The position numbers and the translations under genes were made by a program. The notes under the pieces are model-generated. The model searched no databases, was not told the origin of the DNA, and worked only from the letters and a program-made list of their open reading frames with translations. From Methylobacterium aquaticum (GTDB lineage: Bacteria; Pseudomonadota; Alphaproteobacteria; Rhizobiales; Beijerinckiaceae), in contig NZ_CP043627.1 in the NCBI RefSeq assembly GCF_016804325.1, forward strand, positions 1 to 64,000: a stretch of 64,000 nt of DNA, read 5' to 3'. This document shows positions 1 to 9,185 of this stretch, piece by piece (position 1 is the first letter of the stretch; each line of letters opens with the position of its first letter).

Positions 1-501
1 CGGGTCGTTGGCGTTGGCCTCGGCCTCGTCGGCGAAGTAGAGCCGGGTCTGGAGGCCGATATTGATGCCGCGGGCGGCGATCCACAGGTTGACGTGCGGC
101 GCCATCGCGCGATGCCCCTTCCGGCCCTCGACCGGGCCGGGCTTCACCGTGTCGAAGAACCAGACACCGGTGTCGAAGTCCGAGCCGGTGCGGCCCCAGC
201 CTCGGAACGTCTCGTCGAGAGGCTTGCCCTCCTGCCGGTCGGCCGGGTGGTTGTAGCGGCCCACGGAATTGGCCTGCCAGATCTCCAGGAAGGCGTCGCG
301 CACCAGCGAGCCGGCGCCGTCGAAGACCCGGCCCTCGATCCGGATGCGCTCGCCCTTGGTGTCGGGCCCGGCGAGAACGTTGGTGAAGTTGGTCTCGAAG
401 ATGTCGAACCCGGCCTGGTGCGGGATCAGCCCGATATGGACGTAGGGCCCGGCGGTCTGGGACGGCGTCTCCTGGAGACGGACGGGAAGCGGCTGGACCA
501 T
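1..501 (-). CDS. pcaG: Protocatechuate 3,4-dioxygenase alpha subunit, 3' part missing
   Basis: The reverse strand encodes the N-terminal 167 residues of the alpha subunit of the intradiol ring-cleaving dioxygenase that opens protocatechuate to 3-carboxy-cis,cis-muconate in the beta-ketoadipate pathway. Visible family landmarks are the start MVQPLPVRLQETPSQTAGPY, the stretch IRIEGRVFDGAG, FLEIWQANSVGRY and APHVNLWIAARGINIG. The alpha subunit normally lacks the iron ligands, which sit in PcaH. The ATG at 501 lies four bases after the pcaH stop, so the pair is surely cotranscribed in the order pcaH-pcaG. The gene runs off the left edge of the window; family members are about 190-205 residues, so only the C-terminal tail is missing. 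Confidence 0.95.
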   Translation of the reverse strand, partial: MVQPLPVRLQETPSQTAGPYVHIGLIPHQAGFDIFETNFTNVLAGPDTKGERIRIEGRVFDGAGSLVRDAFLEIWQANSVGRYNHPADRQEGKPLDETFRGWGRTGSDFDTGVWFFDTVKPGPVEGRKGHRAMAPHVNLWIAARGINIGLQTRLYFADEAEANANDP

Positions 502-505
502 GGTC

Positions 506-1234
506 TCAGTTCCCCTGAAGCTTGTTCTCGAACAGCGTCTGCTGGCGGCCGCGCAGCACGATGTCGAACTTGTAGGCGAGCATGTCGAGCGGCACCGCGG
601 CGCCGAGGTCGAGGGGGGCGATCAGGCGCTCGGCGGCCGAGCGGTCGGGGATGCCGAGCACCATCGGGTCGCGCCAGATCAGCGGGTCGCCCTCGAAATA
701 CATCTGGGTGATGAGGCGCTGGGCGAAGCCCGAGCCGAACACCGAGAAGTGGATATGCGCCGGGCGCCAGGAATTGAGGTTGTTGCGCCAGGGATAGGGC
801 CCGGGCTTGATCGTGCGGAAGTAGTAGAAGCCGTGCTCGTCGGTGATCGTGCGGCCGCAGCCGCCGAAATTCGGGTCGATCGGCGCGAGGTAGCGGTCGT
901 TGCGGTGGCGGTAGCGCCCGCCCGCATTGGCCTGCCAGAACTCGACCAGGGTGTGGGGGATGCCGCGCCCGTTCTCGTCGCGGACATGGCCGTGGACGAA
1001 GATCCGCTCGCCGATCGGCTCGCCCTCGCGGGCGTAGTTGAGGATCAGGTCGTTATCGAGGGCCCCGAGCTCGGAATGGCCGAAGGTCGGGCCGGTCACC
1101 TCCGACAGGGAGGATTGCAGCGACAGCATGGCGCGACGCGGCGAGCGCAGCACGCTGGTCTTGTAGTCCGGCGTGAAGGCCGGTGGGTGGATCGAGCGGT
1201 CCCGTTGCAGGAACTCGCTGTCGGCGTGGGTCAT
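506..1234 (-). CDS. pcaH: Protocatechuate 3,4-dioxygenase beta subunit
   Basis: This is the iron-carrying beta subunit of protocatechuate 3,4-dioxygenase, 242 residues, the usual family size. The Fe(III) ligand pattern of the family is visible as the tyrosine in RYRHRNDRY, the tyrosine in [16 protein letters not shown] and the two histidines of [11 protein letters not shown]. The chosen ATG at 1234 is preceded by a strong ribosome-binding site (AGGAGGAGACG), whereas the longer open frame up to 1372 has no such site and adds residues unlike the family. It is followed after four bases by pcaG. The IclR-type regulator lies directly upstream in the same orientation, which fits known pca loci controlled by IclR-family proteins such as PcaR or PcaU. 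Confidence 0.95.
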   Translation of the reverse strand: MTHADSEFLQRDRSIHPPAFTPDYKTSVLRSPRRAMLSLQSSLSEVTGPTFGHSELGALDNDLILNYAREGEPIGERIFVHGHVRDENGRGIPHTLVEFWQANAGGRYRHRNDRYLAPIDPNFGGCGRTITDEHGFYYFRTIKPGPYPWRNNLNSWRPAHIHFSVFGSGFAQRLITQMYFEGDPLIWRDPMVLGIPDRSAAERLIAPLDLGAAVPLDMLAYKFDIVLRGRQQTLFENKLQGN

Positions 1235-1368
1235 CGTCTCCTCCTGGGCGCTCCTTTTCGGAGCGTGCGGGTCGTGCGAGGGTTGATCCTCGGTGGCTCG
1301 GGCGGCCCGGTCGTTCGACGCGCCCACGGGACTTACCATCGTCCCGGGAGCCGAGCCATGTCGGGCGG

Positions 1369-2195
1369 TCATCCGGGCGTGACGGCGGCCCGGCCGCCGA
1401 GCGCCCCGAGATACTCGGAGAAGGCGCCGACCGAGGACAGGTCGGCGGCGGCCGCGATGAGCTCGGGCGCGATCGCGTCGCGTTGCGCCTCGCCGAGGCG
1501 CAGGCTCGGGCCGGCGACGCTGAGATTGCCGATCGCCCGGCCGGTCTGCGGATGCACGATGTTGGCCGCCATCGCGGCGGCGCCCGGCGTGTTGGTGTCC
1601 TGCACCCAGGCATAGCCCCGGGCGCGGCCTCGTTCACCAGGGCCATCAGGGCGGCGACCGTGCGCGGCGCGTTGGGGCCGCATTCCTCCGGCGCGCCGAG
1701 ACCCTGGCGCATGACGAGGCTCAAGCCCTCCTCGTCCGAGAGGCTGGCGAGCCATGCGATGCCGGTCGAGGTGGTGGAGAGCCGGGCCTCGGTGCCCATG
1801 TCGCCGTCGTAGCGCAGGCCCGTGCGGGCGCCTTGCGCCTTCGCCACCCAGACCAGGCGCGGGTAGTCGACCACGGCGAGGCGCGCCAGCTCGCCGCTCA
1901 GCCCCGCCAGGCGGTCGAGCACCGACTGGGCGATGTCGACGACGCCGGTGCGCGAGAGATGCTTGAGGCCGAGCGTCGCGAATTTGGTGGTGAGGAGGTA
2001 GCGGCCGGTCTCGCCGTCCTGCACGACGTAATGATGCTCGGCGAGCTCGGCGAGCAGCCGGTGCGCGCCGCTCTTGGGGATATCCAGCGTCTCGGCGATG
2101 GTCTGGAGGGGCAGCCCGCGCGGATGGTTCGCGAGGAGTTCCACCAGGTCCAGGACGCGCCGCAGCAGGGAGCCGGCCATCTGTCGTGCTCGCAT
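1369..2195 (-). pseudogene. IclR-family regulator, frameshifted near 1616-1626
   Basis: Two overlapping frames together read as one IclR-family transcription factor of about 275 residues. The first frame gives the winged-helix part (LLRRVLDLVELLANHPRGLPLQTIAETLDIPKSGAHRLLAEL) and most of the effector domain up to ALVNEAAP. The second resumes with [23 protein letters not shown] and continues to SEYLGALGG, the normal C-terminus of such effector domains. The joint lies in the run CCCCGGGCGC, so one inserted or missing base would restore the gene. Start candidates are the ATGs at 2195 and 2180; neither has a clear ribosome-binding site. The position upstream of pcaHG suggests control of the pca genes, of the divergent permease, or both. 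Whether the frameshift is real or a base-calling error cannot be decided here. Confidence 0.8.
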
Positions 2196-2205
2196 TCACG
2201 TTCGT

Positions 2206-2230
2206 AAATCTGGAACGCGGTTCTGGATTT
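2206..2230. promoter_or_regulatory. Imperfect palindrome, candidate IclR operator
   Basis: AAATCTGGAAC, three spacer bases, then GTTCTGGATTT form an 11-bp inverted repeat with two mismatches. It sits in the 85-bp gap between the divergent IclR regulator and permease genes, next to the regulator's start. IclR-family proteins bind such short palindromes and commonly autoregulate. The assignment is inference from position and symmetry. Confidence 0.45.
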
Positions 2231-2280
2231 GAACTCGGTTCCGTTCTAAGTCAAGGGAGTGGACGGGAGAGGAAGCGGGC

Positions 2281-3181
2281 ATGCGCGGCGCGGGCCAGCA
2301 CGAGACCCTGATCGGCATCGCCCTGATGGTGAGCGCGGTGGCGGGCTTCGCCTCGATCGACGCCTCGGCGAAGTTCCTGAGCGGGACGATGAGCCCGATG
2401 CTGATCGTCGCCGTGCGCTACCTCGTCAGCTTCGTGATCGTGGCGGCGTTCCTCGCCGCGCGGCGCGACATCGTCGGGCTGATGCGCACCGCCGGCCGGG
2501 CCTGCAGGTCCTGCGCTCGCTCTGCCTCGTGACGGCGACGATGTGCTCGTTCGTGGCGCTCCGCTACCTGCCGCTGGCCCAGGTGACCTCGATCACCTTC
2601 GCCTCGCCGCTCGTGGTGGCGCTGATCGCCGGTCCCTTGCTCGGCGAGCGGGTCGGCTGGCGGCGCACGGTCGCGGTGCTGGTCGGCTTCTCGGGCGTGC
2701 TGGTGGTGAGCCGGCCCGGCGTGTCGGGGATGCATCCGGCGGCGTTGCTCGCCGTGGTGACGGCACTCGTCAACGGCGTCTACATCGTGGTGACGCGGAT
2801 GCTCGCCGCCCACGATCCGCCCGAGACCACGATGTTCTATACCGGCCTCGTCGGCTCAGTGCTGACGGCGCCGGTCCTGCCGTTCCTGTGGGAGACGCCG
2901 GGCGAACCCTCGACCTGGATCGGCATCGCCTCGGTCGGCTTCTTCGGCGCGCTCGGGCACTGGCTCCTGATCCTGGCGCACCGCGGGCCCCAGCCTCGAC
3001 GCTGGCCCCCTTCGCCTATGCCCACCTGCTCTGGGCGGTGCTGCTGGGTTTCCTGATCTTCGGCCATCTGCCGGACCGTTGGACGGTGATCGGCGGCGGG
3101 ATCGTGGCGGCCTCGGGGCTGTACCTGCTCTACCACGAGCGTCCGCGGGTGACGCCGCCGGGGGAGGAGGGGGCGGTCTAG
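2281..3181 (+). pseudogene. DMT/EamA-family permease, two apparent frameshifts
   Basis: Three frames must be joined to read one ten-helix drug/metabolite transporter of about 300 residues. The start MRGAGQHETLIGIALMVSAVAG runs to about 2495. The middle frame (VLRSLCLVTATMCSFVALRYLPLAQVTSITFASPLVVALIAGPLLGERV and onward) runs to about 2985. The last frame begins ASTLAPFAYAHLLWAVLLGFLIFGHLPDRWTVIGGGIVAASGLYLLY. Two EamA repeats are recognisable. The joints lie at GGCCGGGCCTG (2491-2505) and CGCGGGCCCCAG (2983-2995). The ATG at 2281 follows AGAGGAAGCGGGC. It is transcribed away from the IclR gene, so uptake or export of an aromatic acid or metabolite is possible. The substrate cannot be told from sequence. 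Confidence 0.75.
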
Positions 3182-3510
3182 TGCGCGGCGTATGCAGGGC
3201 GAGAACCGGCCGCGGTGGGCGGCCGCCATGCCGGCCTCGCTGCCGCCTCGCCGCGCTCGGCCCTGCGCTGCCCGTGGCAGCCATCCGCTCGAACGGCCAC
3301 GCGACTCCGATCGGACGTCGCCCGAGCCCGACCCCGCATCGGCCGTCCCCGCCCATCCGCAACGACGCCCAGCTCACGCAGACAGAATCATGTCCGTGAC
3401 GGCCGTAAGCCCGTGCGGGGAGGAGTCGGAGGTGGGACAGGAGGCACCGTCCAGCTTTAAGCGACACCGCCCCTACACCTGAGAGCCTGTTTGATTGACT
3501 CAAGCACTTA

Positions 3511-3633
3511 TACCAATGGCCCAAGATGCTGACGCATCGGGCCATTGAGCCATCTCGAATTTTCTATGCCAACCCAGAGGCTTGACGAAAATTCGAGAAC
3601 GGAACCAAAGGTCGTTTCCAACGACCGTTGGTA
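3511..3633. mobile_element. Second MITE type, 123 bp, inserted into the outer MITE
   Basis: The ends TACCAATGG and CCGTTGGTA are inverted repeats with one mismatch, and TTA flanks both sides (3508-3510, 3634-3636). In the two uninterrupted sister copies the corresponding site reads CACTTRCTCCC, so the insertion and its 3-bp target duplication are directly visible. Internally there are further hairpins, CAATGGCCC with GGGCCATTG and CGAATTTTC with GAAAATTCG. It has no coding capacity. A decayed relative lies at about 14860-14982. Confidence 0.8.
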
Positions 3634-3760
3634 TTACTCCCACACACGACCTCATCCTGAGGTGTCAGTCGATTGAAAATCGACTGACCTCGAAGGAGGG
3701 CTTCAGCGATCGCGAAGACTTCTGGAGCCCTCCTTCGAGGCTCCTTTCAGTCGCACCTCA

Positions 3761-4007
3761 GAGCCTGTTTGAGCAGCGTTATTTGACAAAAACTGAGAAA
3801 AATCAGCAGATATCCTACCCTTCCACCTCATCCTGAGGTGTTAGTCGATCGCAGATCGACTGACCTCGAAGGAGGGCTCCAGAAGCCTCTGCGATCCCTG
3901 GAGCCCTCCTTCGAGGCTCACTTCGTTCGCACCTCAGGATGAGGTTAGCGGGTAGGATGGTCCCGTCTGTCTCAAATATTTGATAGAAATCCTGCTCAAA
4001 CAGGCTC
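3761..4007. mobile_element. Nested MITE with 16-bp perfect terminal repeats, 247 bp
   Basis: GAGCCTGTTTGAGCAG at the left end and its exact complement CTGCTCAAACAGGCTC at the right end bound a 247-bp element. TCA precedes and follows it (3758-3760, 4008-4010). It interrupts the palindrome CACCTCAGGATGAGG of the outer element, which is intact in sister copies. It carries its own CTCATCCTGAGGTG palindrome (about 3826-3947). The target duplications TGA, TTA and TCA share the form TNA. Confidence 0.85.
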
Positions 4008-4230
4008 TCAGGATGAGGTCGCGAGAGGGATGCGAAAGGTCGTTGCAGCTAAATTTTCGCAAGTCAAACAGGATCTGAAACATTTTCCGACCAAGCGGAT
4101 GCCGGTTCGTTGTAGAAAACGCGGCGAACTCGAAGACTTCGAGAAGCTTCGCGATTGCCGCGCGATCGTGAAGCGTTCCAGCCCCCCCGAGAGGAAGGGG
4201 AGAGCACCGAATTTCAACATCGGTTGAGCT

Positions 4231-6056
4231 TCACCCCGGCCGCCGCTCCATCCCGGCCCAGCGCCGCCGGGCGCTCCAGGCATAGCGCGAATCGCCCTCC
4301 AGCAGGTGCAGGTGGTCCTGCAGCCGGTTGCGCTCCAGCCAGGCGAGGGCCGCCTCCAGCTCATCGACCGTCATCGCCGCGCGGCTCTTGTTGTTGAAGA
4401 GGCGCTTGAGCACCGCGTTGTAGCGGTGCGGCAGGGGGGCGCCGGGCCGCCCGCGCAACTCGGCCTCGTCCTCCACCGCCTGCGCCGTCACCATGGCGGC
4501 CACGCGGGCGCGCAGGGCCCGCTCGACCCGCGACGGCGGCACCGGCGCGGCCTCCGCCGCCTCGGGACGGGCCATCGCCATGGACGGACCGGGGCGCAGC
4601 ATCGCGTAGCGCAGGCCGAGCGCGTTGCTCTCCAGCGGCACGATGCCCTCGTCGGCATCCCGGGACAGCGGCCGCGGCTCGGGCGAGGCCGCTCCCGTCG
4701 GGCGCTTGCGCGGGCGCGTCGCGGTCGCCTGCTCGGTCTCGATCCGGGCGCGGAACTGCGCGAAGAGCGGGTCGTCGGGGTGGAAGACCAGGGCGTGCTG
4801 GTCGGCATAGTCGCCGGCATGGGGATCGACCCGGGTTGCCCGGGCGATCATCTGCTCGAGCCAGGGCCGCGAGCGGATATGCGTCAGCGCAGCCACTACG
4901 GCGACCTCGGGCGCGTCCAGCCCCTCATAGGCCATCGCCACGGTTACCAGTACGGCGGGCTCCGGCGTGAGCCGGAAGGCGGCGAGCGCCGCATGGGCGT
5001 CGGCCTCGGCCGAGGTGGCGATCCGCACGTCGCGGCGCGCCTGCTCCTCCGGCATCCAGGCCTGGATCATCGCGTGGTAGCTCTGCGCGCTCGCCTGGTC
5101 GGGCGCGACGACGAGGAGCTTGCCGAGGCCGCGGACGGCCTCCGTCGCGGTCAGCCCGCGCTTGCGCCGGCGCTCCGCCCGCAGGCGCCGGGTGGCGTAG
5201 AAGGCCTCGCGCAGGAGGTCGCGGGCGAAACCCGTGCGCAAGGCGGTGAACAAAGCCGGCCGGGTCGTCGCGCTCGGCCCCGAGCCCGACAGCCGGTGCG
5301 GGCCGACCCGGGCCTGACCGCTGGTCCGCCCGCCCTCGAGCCAGCTCGCCTCGCCGTCCAGAGCCCCGAAATTGACCGGCAGTACCGCCTTCTCGGCGAG
5401 CGCCTCGGCGCGGGAATAGCCGATCACCGCCCAGCCCGGGCCTCGATGTCCGGCACCTGCGCCCCGTTCTCCGTCCGGTAGGGCAGCCACAGGATGCGCC
5501 GTCCATCCGCCCGCGCCAGGGTGCCCGACAGGAGGAGCCGCAGGCGCGCCTCGCGGAACAGCGGCAGCAGGGCACTGCTCCAGGCCGCCGCCTCGCTGCC
5601 CGATTCACCGTCGGACAGGGCCGGCAGGTGATGCACCTCGTCGACGACCAGCAGGGTGCGGTGGCGGCGCATCTCGGCGAGGTGCAGGGCGGGCGCCGCC
5701 GCCACCGCCTGGTAGGTGGTGACGTAGCCGGCCAGCCCCCGGCTCGGATCGGGGGAATTGTCGGCCGCCCGCACCGAGAGCGCGTGGCCCAAAGCCGCCC
5801 GCCAGGCCGGATCGGCGAAGGCTTCCTCGGCCTGCAGCCGCAGGGAATCCCGCGGCACGACCCAGACCACCCGGTCGACGAGGCCGGCCGCGATCAGCTT
5901 CGACGCGGCGATGACCGGCAGCAGCGACTTGCCGCCGCCGGGCGTCACCGCCGCCAGGATGTCGGTGATGCCGGAGGCCTCGCCGCGGGCAAGCGAGGCC
6001 ACGAGTTCGGACAGGCTGCGCTGGTGGCTGCGCAGGGGGCGGGACGGGGCGCTCAC
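4231..6056 (-). pseudogene. SF2 DEAD/DEAH-box helicase, one frameshift near 5431-5445
   Basis: Two frames join into a superfamily 2 helicase of about 610 residues. The N-terminal frame (GTG start at 6056) shows the Walker A motif TPGGGKS, the Walker B motif VVDEVHHLP (DEVH) and motif III LLLSGTLARADG, and ends DIEARAG. The second frame continues WAVIGYSRAEALAEKAVLPVNF and contains the helicase C domain with motif VI QMIARATRV. The joint lies in AGCCCGGGCCTC. No partner domain (nuclease, SNF2 or RecQ zinc) is evident; it resembles stand-alone phage- or island-type DEAD/DEAH helicases, and its role is unknown. The start is uncertain because no good ribosome-binding site precedes the GTG. Confidence 0.75.
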
Positions 6057-6178
6057 GCCGGGAGGGAATCACGGACCATCCCCGGACCATGCCGGAGCCC
6101 GGCCCCCTTGTGAATCCGGGGGACAAGCAGGATTTCCGTGTTCCCCACACCGGAAAACGGTTGCGCTCCGGGCGCCGA

Positions 6179-7282
6179 TCAGCCGCGCCCGCGCTCCAGC
6201 AGCCGCGACACGACGCGCGCGGTGAAATCGACCATCGGGACGATGCGGGCGTAGTTGAGCCGGGTCGGCCCGATGACGCCGACGACGCCGACGATGGTCT
6301 GGCTGCCGTCCCGGAAGGGGGCGGCGATCATCGACGAGCCGGAGAGCGAGAACAGCTTGTTCTCCGAGCCGATGAAGATCCGCACGCCCTCGCCGCCCTC
6401 GGCGCGCGACAGGAGGTCGATCACGTCCTTCTGGCTCTCCAGGTCGTTGAAGAGCAGGCGGATGCGCTCCAGGTCCTCAGCCGCCCGCAGGTCGTCGAGG
6501 AGGTTGGCCTGCCCGCGCACGATCAGCTGGCGCTCCTCGCTCGGGCCGACCGAGCGGGCGAGGCCCGCATCGACCAGGCGCTCGGTCAATTCGTCGAGCT
6601 CCTGCTTCATCGCCGTCCGGGCGGCCTCGATCTCGCCCCTGACCTCGCCGAGCGTGCGACCTCGGATGCGGGCGTTGAGGAAGTTCGAGGCCTCCTGGAG
6701 CGCGCCGGCCGGCAGGCCGTGCGGCAGGTCGAGGAGGCGGTTTTCCACCGAGCCGTCGTCGGAGACCAGCACCACCAGGGCGCGCCCGGGATCGAGGCGG
6801 ACGAACTCGATGTGGCGCAGGCGCGGGTTCTGCTTGGCGGTGACGACGACGCCGGCCCCGCGCGAGATCCCTGAGAGCAGCACCGAGGCCTCGGTCAGCG
6901 CGCTGTCGAAGGTGTGGCGCGAGGCGGCGGCGCGCATCTGCGCCTCGATCCGGCCCTTCTCCTCCTGGCCGACATCGCCGAGTTCGAGCAGCGCGTCGAC
7001 GAAGAAGCGCAGGCCGTGCTCGGTGGGAAGCCGGCCGGCGCTGGTATGCGGGGCGTAGATCAGCCCGGCCTGCTCGAGATCCGACATCACGTTGCGGATC
7101 GAGGCCGGCGAGAGCGCCATCGGCAGGATGCGGGCGAGGTTGCGCGACCCCACCGGCTCGCCGGTGGCGAGGTAGCTCTCGACGATCTGGCGAAAGATTT
7201 CCCGCGAGCGCTCGTTGAGCTCGGCAATGGCACGGGCCTGACCGGAGCCGCCGGGCAGGGGTGGGAGGTCGCGCGTGTTCAT
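6179..7282 (-). CDS. hrcA: Heat-inducible transcription repressor HrcA
   Basis: This is the 367-residue repressor that binds CIRCE operators in front of groESL and dnaK-type operons and is kept active by GroEL. The N-terminal winged helix reads [30 protein letters not shown], followed by [40 protein letters not shown], the classic HrcA signature. The C-terminal GAF-like region ends with [30 protein letters not shown] chose the ATG at 7282, preceded by TAGGGTTG; an open frame extends far upstream but without family similarity. In many bacteria grpE follows hrcA; here a helicase gene follows instead, and no CIRCE element (TTAGCACTC with its inverted repeat) was found in the window. Confidence 0.93.
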   Translation of the reverse strand: MNTRDLPPLPGGSGQARAIAELNERSREIFRQIVESYLATGEPVGSRNLARILPMALSPASIRNVMSDLEQAGLIYAPHTSAGRLPTEHGLRFFVDALLELGDVGQEEKGRIEAQMRAAASRHTFDSALTEASVLLSGISRGAGVVVTAKQNPRLRHIEFVRLDPGRALVVLVSDDGSVENRLLDLPHGLPAGALQEASNFLNARIRGRTLGEVRGEIEAARTAMKQELDELTERLVDAGLARSVGPSEERQLIVRGQANLLDDLRAAEDLERIRLLFNDLESQKDVIDLLSRAEGGEGVRIFIGSENKLFSLSGSSMIAAPFRDGSQTIVGVVGVIGPTRLNYARIVPMVDFTARVVSRLLERGRG

Positions 7283-7483
7283 CAACCCTACGGGAGCCAT
7301 ACGACCGCCTACTGTGATGGCCTCGGACGTCCGGCGCAAGCGGGCGCGACGCCGCGCGGGCGCACATTTCCGGTCGTCGCCTGAACGAAGGCCGACCCGC
7401 CGTCTCAGGCCGCGTTCAGTCCCCGGCGCCACTCTCGTCTCCATGGCCGCACGAGGATGCGGCGGGACGAACCGGAGGCGACC

Positions 7484-7822
7484 ATGCTGACGTTGCGCAA
7501 TCCCCTGGCGGCCGGCAAGCGGCTTTGGGTGGCGGCCACCCTGGTGGCCGGCGGTCTCCTCGCGGGAGGTGCCGCCGAGGCGGCCCCGTTCGCGCCCGGT
7601 GCCGCATCGGCGCCGTCCGCGGAGGTGATGCAGGTCCAGTACGGCCATCATCACGGCTGGGGCCACGGCCACCACCATGGCGGCTGGGGCCGTCACCACC
7701 ATCACCACGGAGGTTGGGGGCATCACCGCCGCCACCACGGCTGGGGCCACCACCATCATCACCACCGGCACTGGGGCCATCATCACGGCCGGCACCATTA
7801 CCGGGGCTACGGGTATTATTGA
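7484..7822 (+). CDS. Secreted histidine-rich small protein
   Basis: The gene encodes 112 residues. The N-terminus ([33 protein letters not shown]) is a good Sec signal peptide with likely cleavage after AEA. The mature part is dominated by about 28 histidines in GWGHHHH-like repeats and ends YRGYGYY. GGAGG precedes the ATG at 7484; the open frame begins 27 bases earlier without such a site. Histidine-rich periplasmic proteins often bind nickel, zinc or copper, but no metal gene is adjacent and the function is unknown. Similar small His/Gly/Tyr-rich proteins are common, unnamed products in Rhizobiales. Confidence 0.7.
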   Translation: MLTLRNPLAAGKRLWVAATLVAGGLLAGGAAEAAPFAPGAASAPSAEVMQVQYGHHHGWGHGHHHGGWGRHHHHHGGWGHHRRHHGWGHHHHHHRHWGHHHGRHHYRGYGYY

Positions 7823-7890
7823 GGTGGTCGCCGCCCACACGGACCACGAACCAAGAGGTTGATCGAAGATTACTTCTTGAGCGCGGGCTT

Positions 7891-8056
7891 CCCCCTCCCC
7901 CTCTGCGGGGGGGTGGCCTGCGCAGCAGGCCGGGAGAGGGGCAGCGCGACGCTGATCCAGTGGGAGCCTGCCAGAATGGTCGCGACCTTTCCGGAAGCGT
8001 CGCCCCCTCTCCCGACCCACTCCGTGGGGCACCCTCCCCGCAGAGGGGGGAGGGGA
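7891..8056. repeat. Intergenic palindromic repeat, CCCCCTCCCCCTCTGCGGGG type
   Basis: The arms CCCCTCCCCCTCTGCGGGG (7891 onwards) and CCCCGCAGAGGGGGGAGGGG (to 8056) are inverted copies. Inner arms (GCCGGGAGAGGGG and CCCCTCTCCCGACC) also pair. It fills most of the gap between the His-rich gene and the convergent DUF2794 gene, so it could act as a bidirectional terminator or be a dispersed repeat. It encodes nothing. Confidence 0.65.
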
Positions 8057-8153
8057 AATCAGTGCCAGAGCGAGAACCGTTTTCGACGACGGCATCCCGC
8101 GTAGATGATTGCCGCCTCGCCGCATCCGCAAGGGATGGCGGCGGTTTAATCCC

Positions 8154-8528
8154 TCACACCACCCTGAGCGGCTTCTCCAGCACCCGCAGCACCTGCGCCA
8201 GGTCGTGTCCGCGCTTCAGGATGCGCCCGGTCTCGGCGATCACCGCGTAGGCGCCCTGGCGGCGGGCGAGGCGGGGGTCCTTCTCGATGCGGTAGAGCGG
8301 CCGCTCGGAGGTGCGGCGATGGATCGAGAACACCGCCTTCTCGCGGGTGAAATCCATCGTGTAGTCCCGCCACTCGCCCTCGGCGACCATCCGGCCGTAG
8401 AGGTTCAGGATGATGCGCAGCTCGTCGCGATGGAAGGACACCTGCGGTGCAGCGCGCTGGGACGAGACCGGGAACGGTACAACCTGGGCGCTGGCGTTCC
8501 AGCTTTCGGCCGTCTCTCCTTCGCTCAT
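8154..8528 (-). CDS. DUF2794 family protein
   Basis: This 124-residue cytosolic protein has the conserved alphaproteobacterial DUF2794 core: [31 protein letters not shown], then [62 protein letters not shown]. The ATG at 8528 has AGGAGAGACG in front. The family is widespread in Rhizobiales and has no established function. It is a single gene, convergent with the His-rich gene on its left. Confidence 0.85.
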   Translation of the reverse strand: MSEGETAESWNASAQVVPFPVSSQRAAPQVSFHRDELRIILNLYGRMVAEGEWRDYTMDFTREKAVFSIHRRTSERPLYRIEKDPRLARRQGAYAVIAETGRILKRGHDLAQVLRVLEKPLRVV

Positions 8529-8920
8529 CGTCTCTCCTGCCTGTCGGGGTGATTCGCGTCCGGGGACCGGATGCGGGATGACGAGCCGGCGAACGACCCG
8601 CCTTGCGACCATGATGGGATGGCACCGGCGGCCCCGCAAGGGTTGCGCCGGAGAGACACCGAGCCGGCAACAAGCAGCCACACAGCAAAAATACCCGGAA
8701 ACGGCCGCCGATGCCCACAAAGCGCCATAATCGCGCCGCGCGCCGGCCTTGATGCGCGCGTAGGGGTGGGTCGACCTCATGGCCCGGCTCGTTGGCCGCT
8801 CCGGTACCCAGCCCCCCAGCCCCCGCGATGCCGGCGGGCCGGGCCTCCTCCGAGGTTTCGAGACCCAAACGACTTCAGGGCCGCCTCCTCGGAGCGCGGT
8901 CCCTTTTTTGACGCGAGCCC
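8529..8920. other. Intergenic stretch, no gene seen
   Basis: These 392 bases hold the upstream region of the DUF2794 gene. I find no reading frame with plausible start, ribosome-binding site and composition, no repeat shared with the rest of the window, and no RNA gene. A promoter for the DUF2794 gene should lie near 8530-8620. Confidence 0.5.
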
Positions 8921-9073
8921 TTACGGCTGCATCCACATCTGGACGGCGAGCGCGCGGGCGCGGGCGACCCGGATGTGGTCGAGTGTCGAGAATCCGATCG
9001 TCAGGGCTCCGGCCAGGAGCACGACGGGCAGGGCGAGCGCCAGGTAGGGATTCTGCCGCGGCGGCGTGGTCAT
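8921..9073 (-). CDS. Small single-span membrane protein (50 residues)
   Basis: A short frame starts MTTPPRQNPYLALALPVVLL, continues through the hydrophobic stretch LAGALTIGFST and ends with a basic segment IRVARARALAVQMWMQP. GAGGAGG lies at suitable distance before the ATG at 9073, which is the main argument that it is real. It has one predicted transmembrane helix (about residues 11-30). No family is recognised. It lies just downstream of another small secreted-protein gene in the same orientation. Confidence 0.5.
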   Translation of the reverse strand: MTTPPRQNPYLALALPVVLLAGALTIGFSTLDHIRVARARALAVQMWMQP

Positions 9074-9185
9074 GCATCCTCCTCGTTTTTTTTCGGGTGC
9101 GCTGTCCGTTCCGGAACGCGCCCGCCCCCAATTGGTGCCGGCGGACCGGCCATCCGGCAAGAGCGCCCCGTCCCCCAGCCCTGCC

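Larger units (their letters stand above)
3483..4075. mobile_element. Composite MITE: 217-bp element carrying two nested insertions
   Basis: The outer ends are GAGCCTGTTTGA (3483-3494) and TCAAACAGGATC (4064-4075), near-perfect terminal inverted repeats flanked on both sides by TGA (3480-3482, 4076-4078), a 3-bp target duplication. Removing the two nested insertions with one copy of each of their target duplications (3511-3633 and 3761-4007) leaves exactly 217 bp, the length of the uninterrupted copy at 18985-19201. The element carries the CTCATCCTGAGGTG palindrome and no transposase. Neighbouring positions 3182-3480 and 4079-4230 contain nothing recognisable. Confidence 0.85.

Noticed and set aside
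6179..8131. Longer form of HrcA starting far upstream, about 650 residues
   Set aside because: The extra N-terminal part runs through the His-rich gene and a palindromic repeat and has no HrcA similarity; the normal start at 7282 fits family length.
9082..9090. T-run after CCTCG as a terminator
   Set aside because: No stem precedes it on the plus strand, and it lies just upstream of the start of a reverse-strand gene.
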